DNA of 64,000 nucleotides from Pezizomycotina sp. ARF18. Lineage: Eukaryota; Ascomycota. Of this stretch, positions 13,461 through 26,400 are shown piece after piece. Made by a program: the position numbers and the translations under genes. The stretch spans positions 78,170-142,169 of the forward strand of contig AZLU01000029.1 of the NCBI GenBank assembly GCA_002224055.1, read 5' to 3'. The notes beneath the pieces are model-generated. The model worked only from the letters and a program-made list of their open reading frames with translations. It was not told the origin of the DNA and made no database searches. The first letter of the stretch is position 1, and each line of letters starts with the position of its first letter.

Positions 13461-15413
13461 CGGCTGCTGTCTGGAGGATTGGGAGAATTGGTGAGCGGGA
13501 GGGAGAAAGGATTGAAAGAAACTCCTACTACCCCAGGCAAATGGAGTGATTGAAAAGTGATCGAAACTTACTGTTCTTCATCGCCGGCCATACTTTTGGG
13601 CCTTGAAGTACTCGACTTTTCGGAATCAAGTGCAGGGTTGATACAAGTAGATATTTATGATATAGAGAGTATTCAATACAGAGGAACCAGGTAGTAATAG
13701 AATATGGACAATCGAAGAGAAGTAAAGGGAACCGTACATGATACTTAATTACATCTCTTTTGCCTTTTGATTGTTGGTAGAAAAAAGGGTTGTTAATAGG
13801 CGATGTTACTCCTCGGTGGTTGGTGATAATAATTTTATGGTGTTTCGAGCGGAAAATCTTTCCCAAGGAAATATTTTATTTTATTTATTTATTTATTTAT
13901 TTAACGGCCAAGCCTACCATTTTTAGAATCTATGGAAGGTCGTAGAAAAATAAACATTTCGTTAATTGAAGGAGGACCACCTCACTCCATCTCACGATCG
14001 CGACTTCTCCTCTGTCCATCGCTTGCAGGAACAAACCTCATGATCCGCTAACGGACAGTCTTCGTATGGAGCTTACGGTAAGCCCCTGGATGAGGACGCC
14101 CCCAGTCCGTCTCGTCGCGTCGGCAGGATTTCAATCATTATGCCCTAGGGTTCGATTCTTCCAGTGTTTCTCGCGGGCCGTCATCTCTCGTTTCCCCACG
14201 ACGATAGCCCCTCACCGGGCAGGTTCGATTGCTTTACACCACGAACGATTTTTTGATACCTGGAGTTTTTGGATTCATTTCTTTTGACCGCATGTTCGCG
14301 TTTCGTATTGAGCGGTGCCGGTGATTCCAGATGTTTCAGCTACAGGGTCGCCAGAATCCTTCGGCCGGGCTCTCCTCCTTCCGGGAGCAGAATACACTGT
14401 CCAGGGAACAAGGGCGTTGTCGACACTGGCCAAAAGATGGTAAGCATCTCTCGTCACCAAAATCAAATGCCGATCAGCTACGTGCGTGATGTCCGGAAGG
14501 AGGTCTAACCGTCTTCGTCATGTCTCTCCGCAGAAGCGTTCGTAATTCAATGGATCGCAGGACAAACGTCTTCTTCCTTCGTCATCCGCCTCTTTGTACC
14601 GCATCGCTTCTCAACGTTTACTCGAGCAAAGGCGCTGCAAGCACTGTCTTCCGCTTTTGTATAGATAGATCTAAAAGCTAGACATGCAGAAGCCCTGTCA
14701 GACTTATACAGAAGAACGAGCCCGGCATCTAACTAGACCTGCGCCACTTGGACCATATGGCATACCTTTCTGGCGAGTTTGGCGAACTAGGGTAGTACGC
14801 GCGGATACCCGTCTATGCATATGGATTTGTGAATTCATAATTGTTCAGCGCGCACTGCAGCGTCCGCCAAGTCGAAGCAAGGCGGAAATCACAAGACCGG
14901 CCGGCGAGCCGGATATCTCAAACTTTGACCCGGGGAAGAATGAATTTATTATCAAGAGTACGGATATAAAATAGTGTAATACAATTCTCTCTCGTAATGT
15001 TTTCCGAAGATAAAAGTAACACTAAAAAAGAATATAGGAAGAATACTAATAAGGAAATCTCTTATACATGACCAACGAGTCTACAACCACGATATTAAAG
15101 TAAGTGAAAACCCTAAGATGCGGAGTAAGAAATGAAATGGCGACGGGAAAGGTAATATGTTTGTAAAATTCCTCCTCTTCCTTGCTTGAAATCGTTTGTC
15201 CTGGATTTAGTGGACCCTAGCCGACGAATGAGATCGGTGTCTTCGAAAATGAAAGAAATTGGGTTTTAGATTGGAAGCCATTATCATGTGATGTGCGATA
15301 TCGAAGAGTTTCCCGGTCACTAATATTTGGACTTTTCCTTAGTATTGTACGGGAAGATCAAAAGGAAGGGGATTCTACTTCGGCAAATTGTGGATAGGAG
15401 ACATACGATTTGT
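13461..15413. other. Gene-poor interval with weak coding traces
   Basis: The upstream side of the Pro/Arg-rich gene has A/T-rich sequence, including (ATTT)n near 13875-13900. Between 14050 and 14520 both strands carry open stretches of 60-80 codons in GC-richer sequence, for example a minus-strand frame with LILVTRDAYHLLASVDNALV. This may be a relic of a gene or transposon, but no family is evident. Nothing else is supported. Confidence 0.4.
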
Positions 15414-15644
15414 TTACTGGCAGACAGTTCCGCAGATGCCGCAGAGTTTGCCACGGATAACCCATTCGATTTTGCCATTGGCGAGGCAGGTGGGACACTT
15501 GACTTGAGGCATCTAAGTTTGGTGGGCGTGAAAAGCATTAGTAGGCCGATCACTACCTCAAACATAGGATAGAATGTTCTGGATACTCACGGAAGAAAGA
15601 GCCGGAGGCTGGACTGGGCTGGTGGAATCCTGTGAGTAATGCAT
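15414..15644 (-). CDS. Small spliced CxxC zinc-knuckle-like protein (50 aa)
   Basis: Two exons: 15644-15591 (18 codons, starting MHYSQDSTSP) and 15512-15414 (32 codons plus stop). The 78-bp intron runs 15590-15513 with donor GTGAGT and acceptor TTAG. The product is 50 residues. Its second exon has KCPTC at its start and LCGICGTVCQ at its end, separated by a hydrophobic/basic stretch (GKIEWVIRGK). The paired Cys-x2-Cys motifs suggest a single zinc-binding site, loosely like half of a DnaJ-type zinc repeat. The leader contains a TATA box 162 bp upstream and a CAAC/TCAA-rich 5' UTR, which supports expression. Unlike most genes in this window it reads through without any frame change. Function unknown. 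Confidence 0.65.
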
Positions 15645-18600
15645 TGTTGATATAGTCTTTTAAAAAACAGTAAAGAAAAGCTGTAAAGATGTGGATTTGT
15701 TTGACTGATTGTATGCTGTAGAAGGATTGAGGAGAGATGATGGTTGATGTTGATGTTGATGATGCTGACGATGATGAGGATGACAAAAGAACGGAAACCG
15801 ACGTGAATTTATAGATTTCTGTTCCCTCTCCGAAGCTCAATATCACGAAGCCTCAATATCCTCCGGCTGCTCGTTTGAGAATTTCACAAATTCCGCAGTT
15901 TACAAGAACCTCCCGCGGATGTTACCTGCGAGGAGATTATGGTGGAACGAAGATCGATGGGCGTATCGACGAAAAGAGCTAGAGAGCACCATCCGAAGCG
16001 ATACTTGCATTGTTTTGATCATTCTATACCCGTCCATGACCAGTCACTGAGCTCTGAATCTGCAGAAGTCCCAATACGATACGTTTCGGTCTGTTTTAAC
16101 TATGATCTCGAGGAGTACAATCTAACACGGGTAACGAAAAGGGAAACGAAGTATTCAGATATCTCATGAGAACGGATTGTACAACAACTCATCTTCGGAT
16201 GCTTCGTGTTACTCACCACGTTATTTGAACATGGCTACAGAGACAGCTGACGTGCGAGTTTGCAGTTCAGACAATTGGATCAAACTTAATTACTCCCAAT
16301 ATGAATGCCTCGAGACAAATTCGGCATTCTGTTGGTAATTTCCAGCCAATCTGTCCTCATACTCAACAATAAGGTTTATGGTAATCCAGCTTTAGGGTTA
16401 GATCGAATCACAGAGGAAAGCAGAGAATGGTGGGTGTAGACTTTATCACTCTGTGTGAGATTGAAGAGCACGGTAACGAAACATATATGAACTATTCCAC
16501 TAACTTTTCTTTAAATGGTGCATACTCTCCCGCTCTGGTCGTTATATCGCATACACAATGGTCTACCAAATAGTCGCATAAGAGGAAACCTGTCAGCCAA
16601 AGGAAATTAACGGTATGGGCGGATGCGATCTATCCGCCAACGAACCTGCATAGAATTTTAATTCTCCATGCGGTACAGCACGCAGGCAGGTAATCACACG
16701 TGCGTCTGCAGGCGTCTAGACAGATAAATATACGCGCTTCGTGTCACATGACAGTCACTTTTCGAGCGTCGAATTAAACCAGTTCAGTGGCCTTTTTTGC
16801 TCTAATTGACAACAGGAGCTCGCTCAGAGTATTGGTATCACTATCCACGCTCCTTTTATTTTGATTCTCCATGTGACTTTTGAGTAACTGCAATTTTGAA
16901 CTGATATTGATGAGCTCTCTGCTAACCGTAGTACGACTCCTGTTGATTCCCTGCGAAATTGATCACTTTCCAACGGCAGAATCACCTCTTTTTTTTTTTT
17001 CTTGTCATACTGTGAAGCAGTGAAACCGTAGAAAAGCTCAGGTGAAGGAAGGGACAGAGTTTCTATCGGGGGACCGGGCGCCGATCCCTTATGCCAGGCG
17101 AGGACGCGTTACTTGGTTCAGAGCGAAAAATTCACGATCAATGGGTGGTTACAGCGCTCCTCTAAAGTTCCACAAGGAAGCATCTGGTGCCATGGGCAAA
17201 GCTGCTTGCTTCATGTCTTGTCAATTCTGACGTTACACGAAGCGAAGAACAATTTGAGGTTCGAGATCCCTCCGATATTAATTGGTTTTTGAGTTTTGCC
17301 ACGCTCCATCATAGCACGTCTCTCCCCAACCACTTTTTTTTTTTTTTTTTTTTTTTTTTCCCTTTAATCGGGGCTGACATTGATAGAATTGACTCAGGGC
17401 CGTATTTTTTACGAAGGTTTTTTTGGAAGGCCAAGCTCATGGAAAGGAGACCTAGCCGGTGACTTTATGTCCGGAAGTTTTGCCCGAGGGACCACAAACA
17501 AAACCCTGAGAAGGCGAGAGTTTAGCGGCGAGCCGCGAAAATACAACCTCCGATATTGGCGCAATCCCTTGCATCACCGGATCACAAGAATTGGAACTCA
17601 ATTTCATCATGTCAGCGGATGGCAGCTCCGCGCTTTGTTCAATTAACGACGTCAAGCAAGGTTTTTCTATTTTTTTTTTTTTTTTTTTTTTGAGAGGACG
17701 ACCTATCTAGACCGTGGATTTGTTGTTCAGTATGCATCACTAGCTTCTCGCTAATGCAGGTAGTGTGCATTGCTAGAGGAAAGTTCATCCAGGGAAAAAT
17801 GACATGATTTTTGTTCTTTCTTTATTTTGATTGAGGGATCAAAATCAATCATGCGTCTTTCATCATTTGCTTTCGCGGACACAAACTGCGGGTTCACAAA
17901 AAACCGCCGCTTTGTTCAAAAACAATTGTTTAGCTCGAAAAAAAAAGGTCGAGGCGAGACCCTAATATTTTATACCCCTTCGCCATTGGAATGCTGACTT
18001 GTTACCTGCAGGCATGTCCAGGCCCATCAAATCAAGGGCTCGAATCAAAACTGCAGGACATCGAAAGGACTAGGAAAACAAATGCATCAGGTTTCACGAT
18101 GTTTTCGTTTTTGGTAATGTACGAAGCTATCTGCATGTCTCAACCCTTGTTCACGCTTTTTGTTGTCTTCGAAAGGTCTCGAAAAAAGGTCGGAGAAGAT
18201 CTTCTACATTCAGGACGTTCCGTTGCAGGGACGTTGACTCGATTAACTGCATCTCCAGTGTTCTCTCTATTAACAATTATTTATATCCTGAGAGCTGATG
18301 GATGGCGCACTCTCTGCCTTCTAAACCTATTTCTTTTTGTGGCTTTTTAACGATTTTCTGAATGTTTGATAGTGACGAAAAGTAGTGCCAATCCACGCTA
18401 AAAACAGAATGCGCCCATGCATTTGAAGCTGCAGCACCAATTTTTCGCGCCGATTGCAGTCGTTTTTGCTGATCACGGTACCCCAGGAACCGCCAATTCC
18501 GTGGCCTATTGGTGGCTAAACGGTACTTAAACGGTACTGAGCCCCTGCCGCGGGTGGTCTAGAACCTATGATGGATCCTTCTATTGCCTAATCATCCATT

Positions 18601-19463
18601 GCTTTTGCCAAATATGGCCTTACCCACTCGTCCTTTTTTTTTTTTTATTATTCTAACAAGTATTTTGGCAAACCGTCGACCTATAATAACGTCCCGATAT
18701 AGGACGGGGAGATTAGAGAAAAGGAACGAGGTTGAAGGTCTAAAAAAGCGAAACCGAGAAAATATCTGTTTTTTTTTTTTTTTTTTTTTTTTTTTGGTTT
18801 TTTCCTCGCAAGACAGGCCTCAGACCATGGGACTGGTTTTACCGAAAGAAATGCCGTTTAACGACTCATTTTAATACAAGGTCTGCCCTACGGGTTAGCT
18901 CCCGGTCAAGATGTAGCAACTTCTTTCGTTCGGTTGGCGCAGCCACTGACATGGATGGAGGAATGGAAAGGTATATATCAACCACGGACACCTCTTCCTT
19001 TCCTGATAGTTTCACGGGTGGATTTCCTTTCCTTCAATTTTCCTTTCTCTTTAGTTTTATTGTCTCAATATCCTTTACTTCGTCTCCTGTCTGTTTCGCA
19101 GCTCCGCACAATCCGCCGAGATTGTCCAAGAGGATCTTTTGGCTGGTGGATATTCTTCATCCAATGGGGTCTTAAGAGCTACTACGTATATTAATACCGC
19201 TGATAAAAAGTTAAAAAAGAAAACAAAAAAATATTTCCGATCGCCTTCTGAAACAGATATACAAAAAGAGGAGGGCCTCCCATTGTCTCGAAAACAACCA
19301 TCTCATCGTCGCGCCGTTTTCCCCTTCTTTATATTTTGTTTATTATCCTTCCTCTCTCCCTGAATTGCGAAATTTAGACGTTATTGCAGGTATATAATTT
19401 CAGGGAGATTTTTATCTGTTGGTTTTTATTTTTTTTTTCCCCCCGATTTCGAATACCCGACCA
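15645..19463. other. Gene-poor interval
   Basis: Beyond the CxxC promoter I find no gene with recognisable homology or a convincing exon chain. There are poly-T runs near 16990, 17333-17360, 17670-17692, 18632 and 18770-18795. Several open frames of 60-120 codons (for example 17991-18350, with a hydrophobic C-terminus) lack supporting motifs. The last 200 bp lead into the GFA gene. Confidence 0.45.
15806..15813 (-). promoter_or_regulatory. TATA box of the small CxxC gene
   Basis: Reading on the minus strand, TATAAATT lies 162 bp before the ATG at 15644. A CATCAACATCAAC-type leader follows. The same TATA-to-ATG distance (162 bp) is found for the gene at 37728. The role is inferred from position. 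Confidence 0.5.
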
Positions 19464-20463
19464 ATGTCATCTCGAAGTAAAACGAGGCAGTCCAGTCGGA
19501 AAAGACCGAGACTAGGGTCAGACGGAGATGCGGGGTAGAGAGTCCTGGCGCCGATCATCCTGAATCCATCCCCAACGGCCCAGCGGCAGCAACAAACCAT
19601 CACGACCCTGTCCCCAGGCGGGCCTCGTCGTCAACTTCCCTCCGAAAGAGCAAGGCAACACACCCTCCAGGCCATGGACACTCCCACACGCATTCGCACT
19701 CACACGACACCGAAAACGCGACTGCGAGCAGTCCCACCACCGAAACCACCGCTACCGCGAGCGCGTCGCCCTCGCTGAAAGAGCTCGTTGGCTATTGCTT
19801 CTGTCGCGATTGGAGGGTAATCATTAGGGATCCGGTCGCCGGTGTCGTGGTCTGCCATTGCAAGGACTGTCAGGCAATATCGTCGAGCTTTTTCTGCACA
19901 TACGTTACAGCAAGTACGGGACAGCTACGCGTTTCTCCCCCAATGCTGCTAAGCTGACATTTATTCACTGGAAGACATACAATCTCTAACACATTGTCTC
20001 TTATCACAGAATCGAGAGCCGAATTAACCGTCGAGCCGACCGACCGGACAGCGAGGAACGTAACCTCGTCGACATTTTTACTACACGATAACGGAGGGCG
20101 AGAACACAGGCAAGAGGCAATCGCGCACTTTCTGCTCGCGGTGCGGGACGGTTTTATTTGCTACACGTAGGATTACCCTCCATCAATGCCCCCTAATAAT
20201 CTTATCTTGCGCCGATCTTATCGTGCGCGGTCGATTATAAAATATTTCACTAACTCTAACGAAAATCCGGAATAGCTGAATCTCTTGAGGGAGCTTTACC
20301 CATCAATCGCAACCTTTTCCTTACTCCGGAGAACGCCAACAACAAGGCTATCGACGACCTCCTATCTCCTAAGATGGAAATATTCGTTCGCGACCGCAAT
20401 ACTTGGCGGCCGGGTGATAAAGGCATCATTCACGAATGGGAGGGGATGCCTGGTCATCTGTGA
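19464..20463 (+). CDS. GFA-fold (glutathione-dependent formaldehyde-activating type) zinc protein
   Basis: Members of this family bind zinc through scattered Cys pairs; the founding enzyme makes S-hydroxymethyl-glutathione, but most fungal members have unknown substrates. Exons: 19464-19913, 20010-20166, 20276-20463; introns of 96 and 109 bp with CTAAC-type branch sites. The N-terminus is Ser/Arg-rich and then His-rich (HGHSHTHSHSHD). The GFA core follows: GYCFCRDWRV, VVCHCKDCQ, then TFCSRCGTVLF, and the C-terminal KMEIFVRDRNTW. These match the expected zinc ligands. Two one-base discrepancies at G runs break the frame: near 19536 (GGGG, GGGGG fits) and near 20097 (GGG, GG fits). With them allowed for, the three exons give 264 codons plus stop. 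The long His-rich N-terminus is unusual for the family. Confidence 0.8.
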
Positions 20464-23400
20464 AGAGCGACCTCCTCTTATCTGGCCGTATATCTGATTC
20501 ACGACTTTATACCGGCTCTCTCAAGTTAGCCAATTTCCGAGTTCGATATGCTCTTCGCATTTCTTTTTTCTGTCCATTAGCAAACACGAATACGGTCGCA
20601 ATTGTATTTTTCCTTTCCTTCCATTCTGTGTAGATGGCATACGGTTACTGGTTTATTTTTCTACTTTCGGTATTCTGTTGGTTTTTCGCGCTTGATAAGC
20701 TTCTTGTACTCTTTTCTTAAAAATCTTAACGGATGTTTGCATACACGGCACGTTTTTGTTTAAATCTATCCCTCGGAACTATGTTGGCTATTTTACACTA
20801 AATAGTACTTTGTATATTTCTGCTGCAAGCTATGTACTAAGCGTTTTAGTTTGTCTTTTGGCTACCGGTGAGCGTTTTCTATTTTTTTTTCTCTCTGCCT
20901 ATGTATACAAATTTTTCGATCGACAGAACTTGCGAGGTTCGAGGATAAGGAAAATAGTACATATTATGTCATTCTCTTCTACCATGAATATTAACGATGG
21001 ATTTCATAATGGGCTTTGTAAACCCTGATGATATTCTATCACTCTCTTCAGTCAATTCTCATTCTCATAGCTCATGTGCATTCGTAAAGTGTAGCTAAGC
21101 AAACTTTTGCAAGCAAGCCTTTCCTCTTGTAGCTAGAGAGGTTCAATAATCCCGCGGCACAAAGCTATCGAAGCAAGTGGCTGATTAAAGTTTAGTTTTT
21201 CAGCCATTAGATTCTGTCCGCAAAAGGACACGGAGAGATGTATGTATGACCCTTCTAACCGCGATTTATCCATCTGATTACTCATGATTTAAGCTGTGCC
21301 AAACATTAAGGGGAGAAAACCGGAACATGCAGCAGCTGGGGTGGAAAGGCTGAAGTTTGGCTTTCAATAATACCTGGTACTGCATGTCAAAAGATTCTAG
21401 AGCGCGATGGGAGTTCGAATCTGAAGGGGAAGGGCGGGGTAAACGATCATGTGAAAGTGATATAGGGAAAACTTATTAGGAGCCAGAAAATTCGTCAGAG
21501 CGGACGGCATTTCACGAGTCACGACAAGGGTAGGCTCTTTTTTTACTCCAATTTCGCTAACAAAACCTTTGAAGTCGTCAATGTTTAGTTTTCTCACGGC
21601 TCGCAGAGGAAGCCTCCAATGGAATCCTTTTCTTCGTAATTTTTGGCTGCGTTCTTCTGCATTTATTTCCCAAAGGTGCATTTAACCACGCTACCAAACA
21701 TTTGTTGGATTCTGGTACTCCTAATCGGGTATTCATACCTCAATCTGGAATCGCTCGAGATCCATCGATCGCTGTTGTTCCCGGTTGACGTACGACATTA
21801 CACTAAAGCATTTAGCGTACTTTGCTAAAATTTAAGCCCTATAAACGATACTGCATCCGTGATATTGAGCTTTCTGGTAATTTATAATACGGGGTTTTTT
21901 TTTTTTTTTATAAAATCAGTTGCTAGTTGTGTGAAGTTGCGCAATTAGCGTCTCCAGGTAAAAAATGCCAAAACCACTGCAGCTGCCGTCCATGTGCATC
22001 GTGGATGTTACCAATTATGTTACGAGGAAATATATCTCCGTGACGAATGAGAAACGGGGAGCGCCCATGCAGTTATAGCTGGCGATCGGAGTAAACCCGA
22101 TAATTAATAGGTAATCTAGGGTAAATACCAAAATTTGGAATGATCTGGTTGGAACATTCTATGCTGTGATACCTAATTTGTTGGTGTTCTTGTTTGGTTT
22201 GGCTTCTGGTGCGTTAGGCGCTTGGGCGTCACGCCGGTTAAATGTTGGACACCGGTTCGTCCACATTGGCCTTGCGTTTTGTTGACGTTTAAGGATACTG
22301 ATCAAGAAATCCCCATACGAGACCTTCCGATCTTAAGGGTCCTGCAGTTGGATAAGGATTTGTTGGACTTGCTTGACATCTTAAAAGGACGGAACATTTC
22401 TGATTCTAAGCGAGTAGCGGCCCTTGTTATTCGAGATGTTAAATTCACGGTGGCATAGGTATACACGGTGGCGGTATACGTGATGCGATTGAATTTGGTC
22501 TGGGTGGTAGAAAACGCGTCAGGTAATATAAAAAAAAAACTAATTAGTGGCTAGAGATAGTATGAGCATTTTTGCTGCAAACTACTAGCAAAGGGCATTA
22601 TATAACATGTCCGCCCAGAGTTCGTTTGTTCACCGAATGTTCAAGTCTATGCCCGGAGGAACTAATAATCTAAAAGTGTATTATTGCTATCACGCTTATG
22701 GTTTGGCTGCTGGCTAAATTGAAGCGGGGTTTTTCGCCAAAGGTTATATATAACGATGTTGCGGACTACATCGGGCCTATTATTGAGTATTTTCTCATCA
22801 ATTGAAGAGGATGCCGGCAACGACAACTCGCAAAGAATCGATCTCGCAGCCGATGAATCATTGTCATTAGTGGATGAACTTCGGGTCGGCAAATTATGCC
22901 ATCTTGATTTGAGGTTGGAACAAGCATGCATGTATATAATAGCTCGAGCGCTCGGTTCCATAGACATCTGCTTGGCCTATTTGCCCTAAGATGCGGCACG
23001 CACAGCTGCGGTCGAGACTATCGATCGTGGATAAGTAGGCCTCAAGCATGATTCTCTCAGATCGGTGAGTTCCATTAGCCGTTCAACAAATTAAACGTCT
23101 CGGTGAGATTATTTATTTGATGTAGGTATTAATCCTTTTTATTATTTATTTACTTATTTATTTTAAAAAAAAAAAGTGCGAAAATCAACAGGTGGAGGCT
23201 ACTGGCTCAGGAGGTGAAGCCTTTCTTTTGCTTTCATATTTGCCCTATAATTGACCTCGTGCAATAAGCTCTGAGAATTAGTGACTGTTACACAAAAACA
23301 GAAGAGGCAATCCTCCTGCTGATCGCTTGTTTCCTTGCAAGGATAATATTAATCGCCCTGTCGTATACCTGCACTTCATCAAGGCGATGCGATGTGGGCA

Positions 23401-26400
23401 TTCCTTGTTTTGTGATTCCGAAGGAACCTCCCGAATGCTCTTCGGGGACAATCTCGGTCGGCTCTGCAAACCTAAGGCTACTGCTCCGCTTGAATTTCTT
23501 GAAAGTTGAGGGCCATTTTGCATGATCGCCAACGATGCATCGTTGAACCGGCACGGAACGGATCCCGACCATTAACAATCGCTAATTACTGAGAGACTTG
23601 GCCTAGACGAGTAACGAATGCCGTTGAAAAAAAAAAAAGTAAAACGGCCCTTGAACGTCGCTTGATTACTGAACCTTAAGCTTGCTTCAATGTAATCGAC
23701 GACTATCCCGAGTAATTCAGACAAAGCTGTACTGCATCGCGAAACGTCGTGTTTCTGATCGGAAAATGCAACGTCTGCATAAACCTCAAGGTTTAAGCAG
23801 CTTTAAGAATAAATTTCAAAATATTTCTAAGCGATTCCAACAAAGTTACTGTGCCTTGGTTGCTTCATCGCCAGGAAACCTCGAAACAACATCCGTATGC
23901 TCTCTTGAAATTCAGGTTTAATTGGGTCGCGATGCCTGCTCATGAGGTCTTTTCAGGAATTGTTGGTCCAACCATCGGCCTGCTCGAGTTCGCACCCTGC
24001 AGAAGTATCTAAATGTATATAGTATTGTCGGTTTCCGTATACCAGGCGTTCAAGGAGAAAGCAATGTGATGAGCTCCCAACATGCAGCAGCTTTGATGCA
24101 AAAGGTCTCATCTCGTCCAGGTAAAATGCACGGCGGATGAGCGGAGCAGGTTCCGCTTCGCTTACGATTCCATTGTTGTATTATAGGTCTGATACATGGG
24201 CTAGCGAGACCGCTTGACGGAGATATCGTTTTCGTGGTAGCCACATATATCTGATCAGTGAGGTATCGAAGCTTAAAGCGGAGTTATTATTTATCTCTTT
24301 TTCCTCTGGATCGCAACAAACCAACCTTTCTCAACCAAACACAACGGCCTCGGATATAAATACCCGGTTAGCCTTCCACGAAAAAAAAAAAAATATTGCC
24401 TCTTTTTGCACGAAGGCGATATAAAATAAACTGGTCAAGCGTACAAGAATACCTGATTGATAGACACGGAATTACCCGGATACCGCGCGGACAAAGTGAT
24501 AATACGACTAGTTGTGGTAGCCGAACATGGAGTTATTGGATACCACTTGTTTCACATGTATCCTCCACCTAGCTGCATTTCTATCGCCTTTATTAAAGTC
24601 ATTTCAGAGTATTAATACCGAATGATAAAATGCCTTTTATACGCTGCGTAATTTCATGGTATTTAGATCAAGGTTTGTTCCGTAGTCAAACATAATTTTT
24701 GAAAATGCGCGGTACACCAAGAACCCTGTGGCATGGTCGAACTTCTGTCCGTGACCTTTGCATATCGCCTTGAGCCGGGATGTCTTAGATGGCTTCTAGA
24801 GGATGGAGATATCGCTATGCTTGATGAAGCTGCCGCTATTGCGTTTTCTGGGACGCAGTACCCACGGCAATCAGCACGATCACAGGAGTTTATACCTAAG
24901 TTTATTAACATAATATTAAATTCCTGCTAGAATAAAACTAGCTGGGACTTTTCAACTATTCTGTGCTGCCCGAATCATCTAACGGCATTAAGTAGATACT
25001 AACTACTTGTCTTGTTGTTCTATTCCATACAAATATTCTACGTTAATTTCCCAAATATTCTAGCTACTATCTCTTAGCTGATTTCTTCCGAGGTTTGAGA
25101 ATAATTCCCCGAGGGCAGGGGGTCCTCTGAGCACTGACGTACCCCCTATCCTCCATATGTTTCCGCTATCGTCTTTCTTGAAAATACTTTTACACCTTCG
25201 ATATGTGGTCTCCCTTGCGGAAGTTCAAATTTACCAGCTGAGCTACGAAGATGCGACATAAATTTCTCAATATAATTGAGAACGTAATGGATTCCGTTGA
25301 TTAATAACCTAAGTTGTTTATAACTTGCGTAGTATCACAGATCCGGAGGTAGTTCAACATTAGTCCATATTTGTCAAATTCGACGATGTTCCAGCTGTTT
25401 AGGGAGTATGCTTTACGGTTCATTGATCATTCGTAGTCGTCTTCAGAGCTAAAGTAGCTCTTGTTATAAAACCATATACTGTGTTTCCCTTCGCAATATA
25501 TATATATATATAATTGTTTCGATGAATTTGCTATAGTTGAGAATAAAGTAGTTATTGTAGACTCATTCCGTCGAGTATTTCTTTTGTTAGTCCCAGGAAC
25601 CCTCGTGTGCGTGCAACTGAATTGCCGCAAAATAGAGCGTGCAATGGAGAGTCGACGAGACTACTAACCTGTTTGTCACGAGGAGCCAAATGTATTGGAA
25701 ATCCTTATTCTCTTAATCAGCGTCTATACGATTTGACTTCACCTTGACGGTAGTAGTGTTGTTCGCGGCGAGGGTGTCAAGCGAGAGCGGCGGATTTCCA
25801 GGCTGCTATGACTGAGCCGCCATCATCTCAGCGAATCTAACCTAGCTCCACTCTTGAACAAACCCTTTTAGTTTGCTAGATATATGACCGATGTATATAG
25901 CTTTGTGGCTCAGCATGACGCCTCCTAGAGAAGCCCTCGTTTCATCAAAGTCTTATGACAGAAATCAAATCTCCCTCAGACAGAATGGTGTGAACTATTA
26001 TAGTACAAGCGAGCTATGGTCAACGATGATTGCTGAAGTTGAACTTTTAATACTTCTGCGCGTTTCGGTATAGTGTGGATGCTCATCGAAATAAGTATTG
26101 TAACTTATTTGTTAGACTCTGAGATGTGTCCTCAGAGCCGAAATGTTGAGCCGCAAACCCTTTATCACTTCCATGCCTATAAATCTAACAAGTACACTTC
26201 TCTATCGAACCATCCGCCAGGCGCTTCACTCTGACGGCCTAGCTTTACTCAGTCAGGGCTGCAGGACATTTAAACAGTGACTCGTTCTGATATCGTATAT
26301 GTGTTTTGCTGTTGGTGTTCAGAGTGCATGGCCCAGAGGCCAGATATCGGAGGCCCACATTTTCGTTCTGAGCCCGTATTCAATATTGTCGATTTTGGCA

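Noticed and set aside
14130-14165. B-box-like GGTTCGATTCT suggesting a tRNA
   Set aside because: No A box at proper spacing and the T stem does not pair.
21405-21430. GTTCGAATC suggesting a tRNA T-arm
   Set aside because: Stems around it do not pair and no acceptor stem was found.
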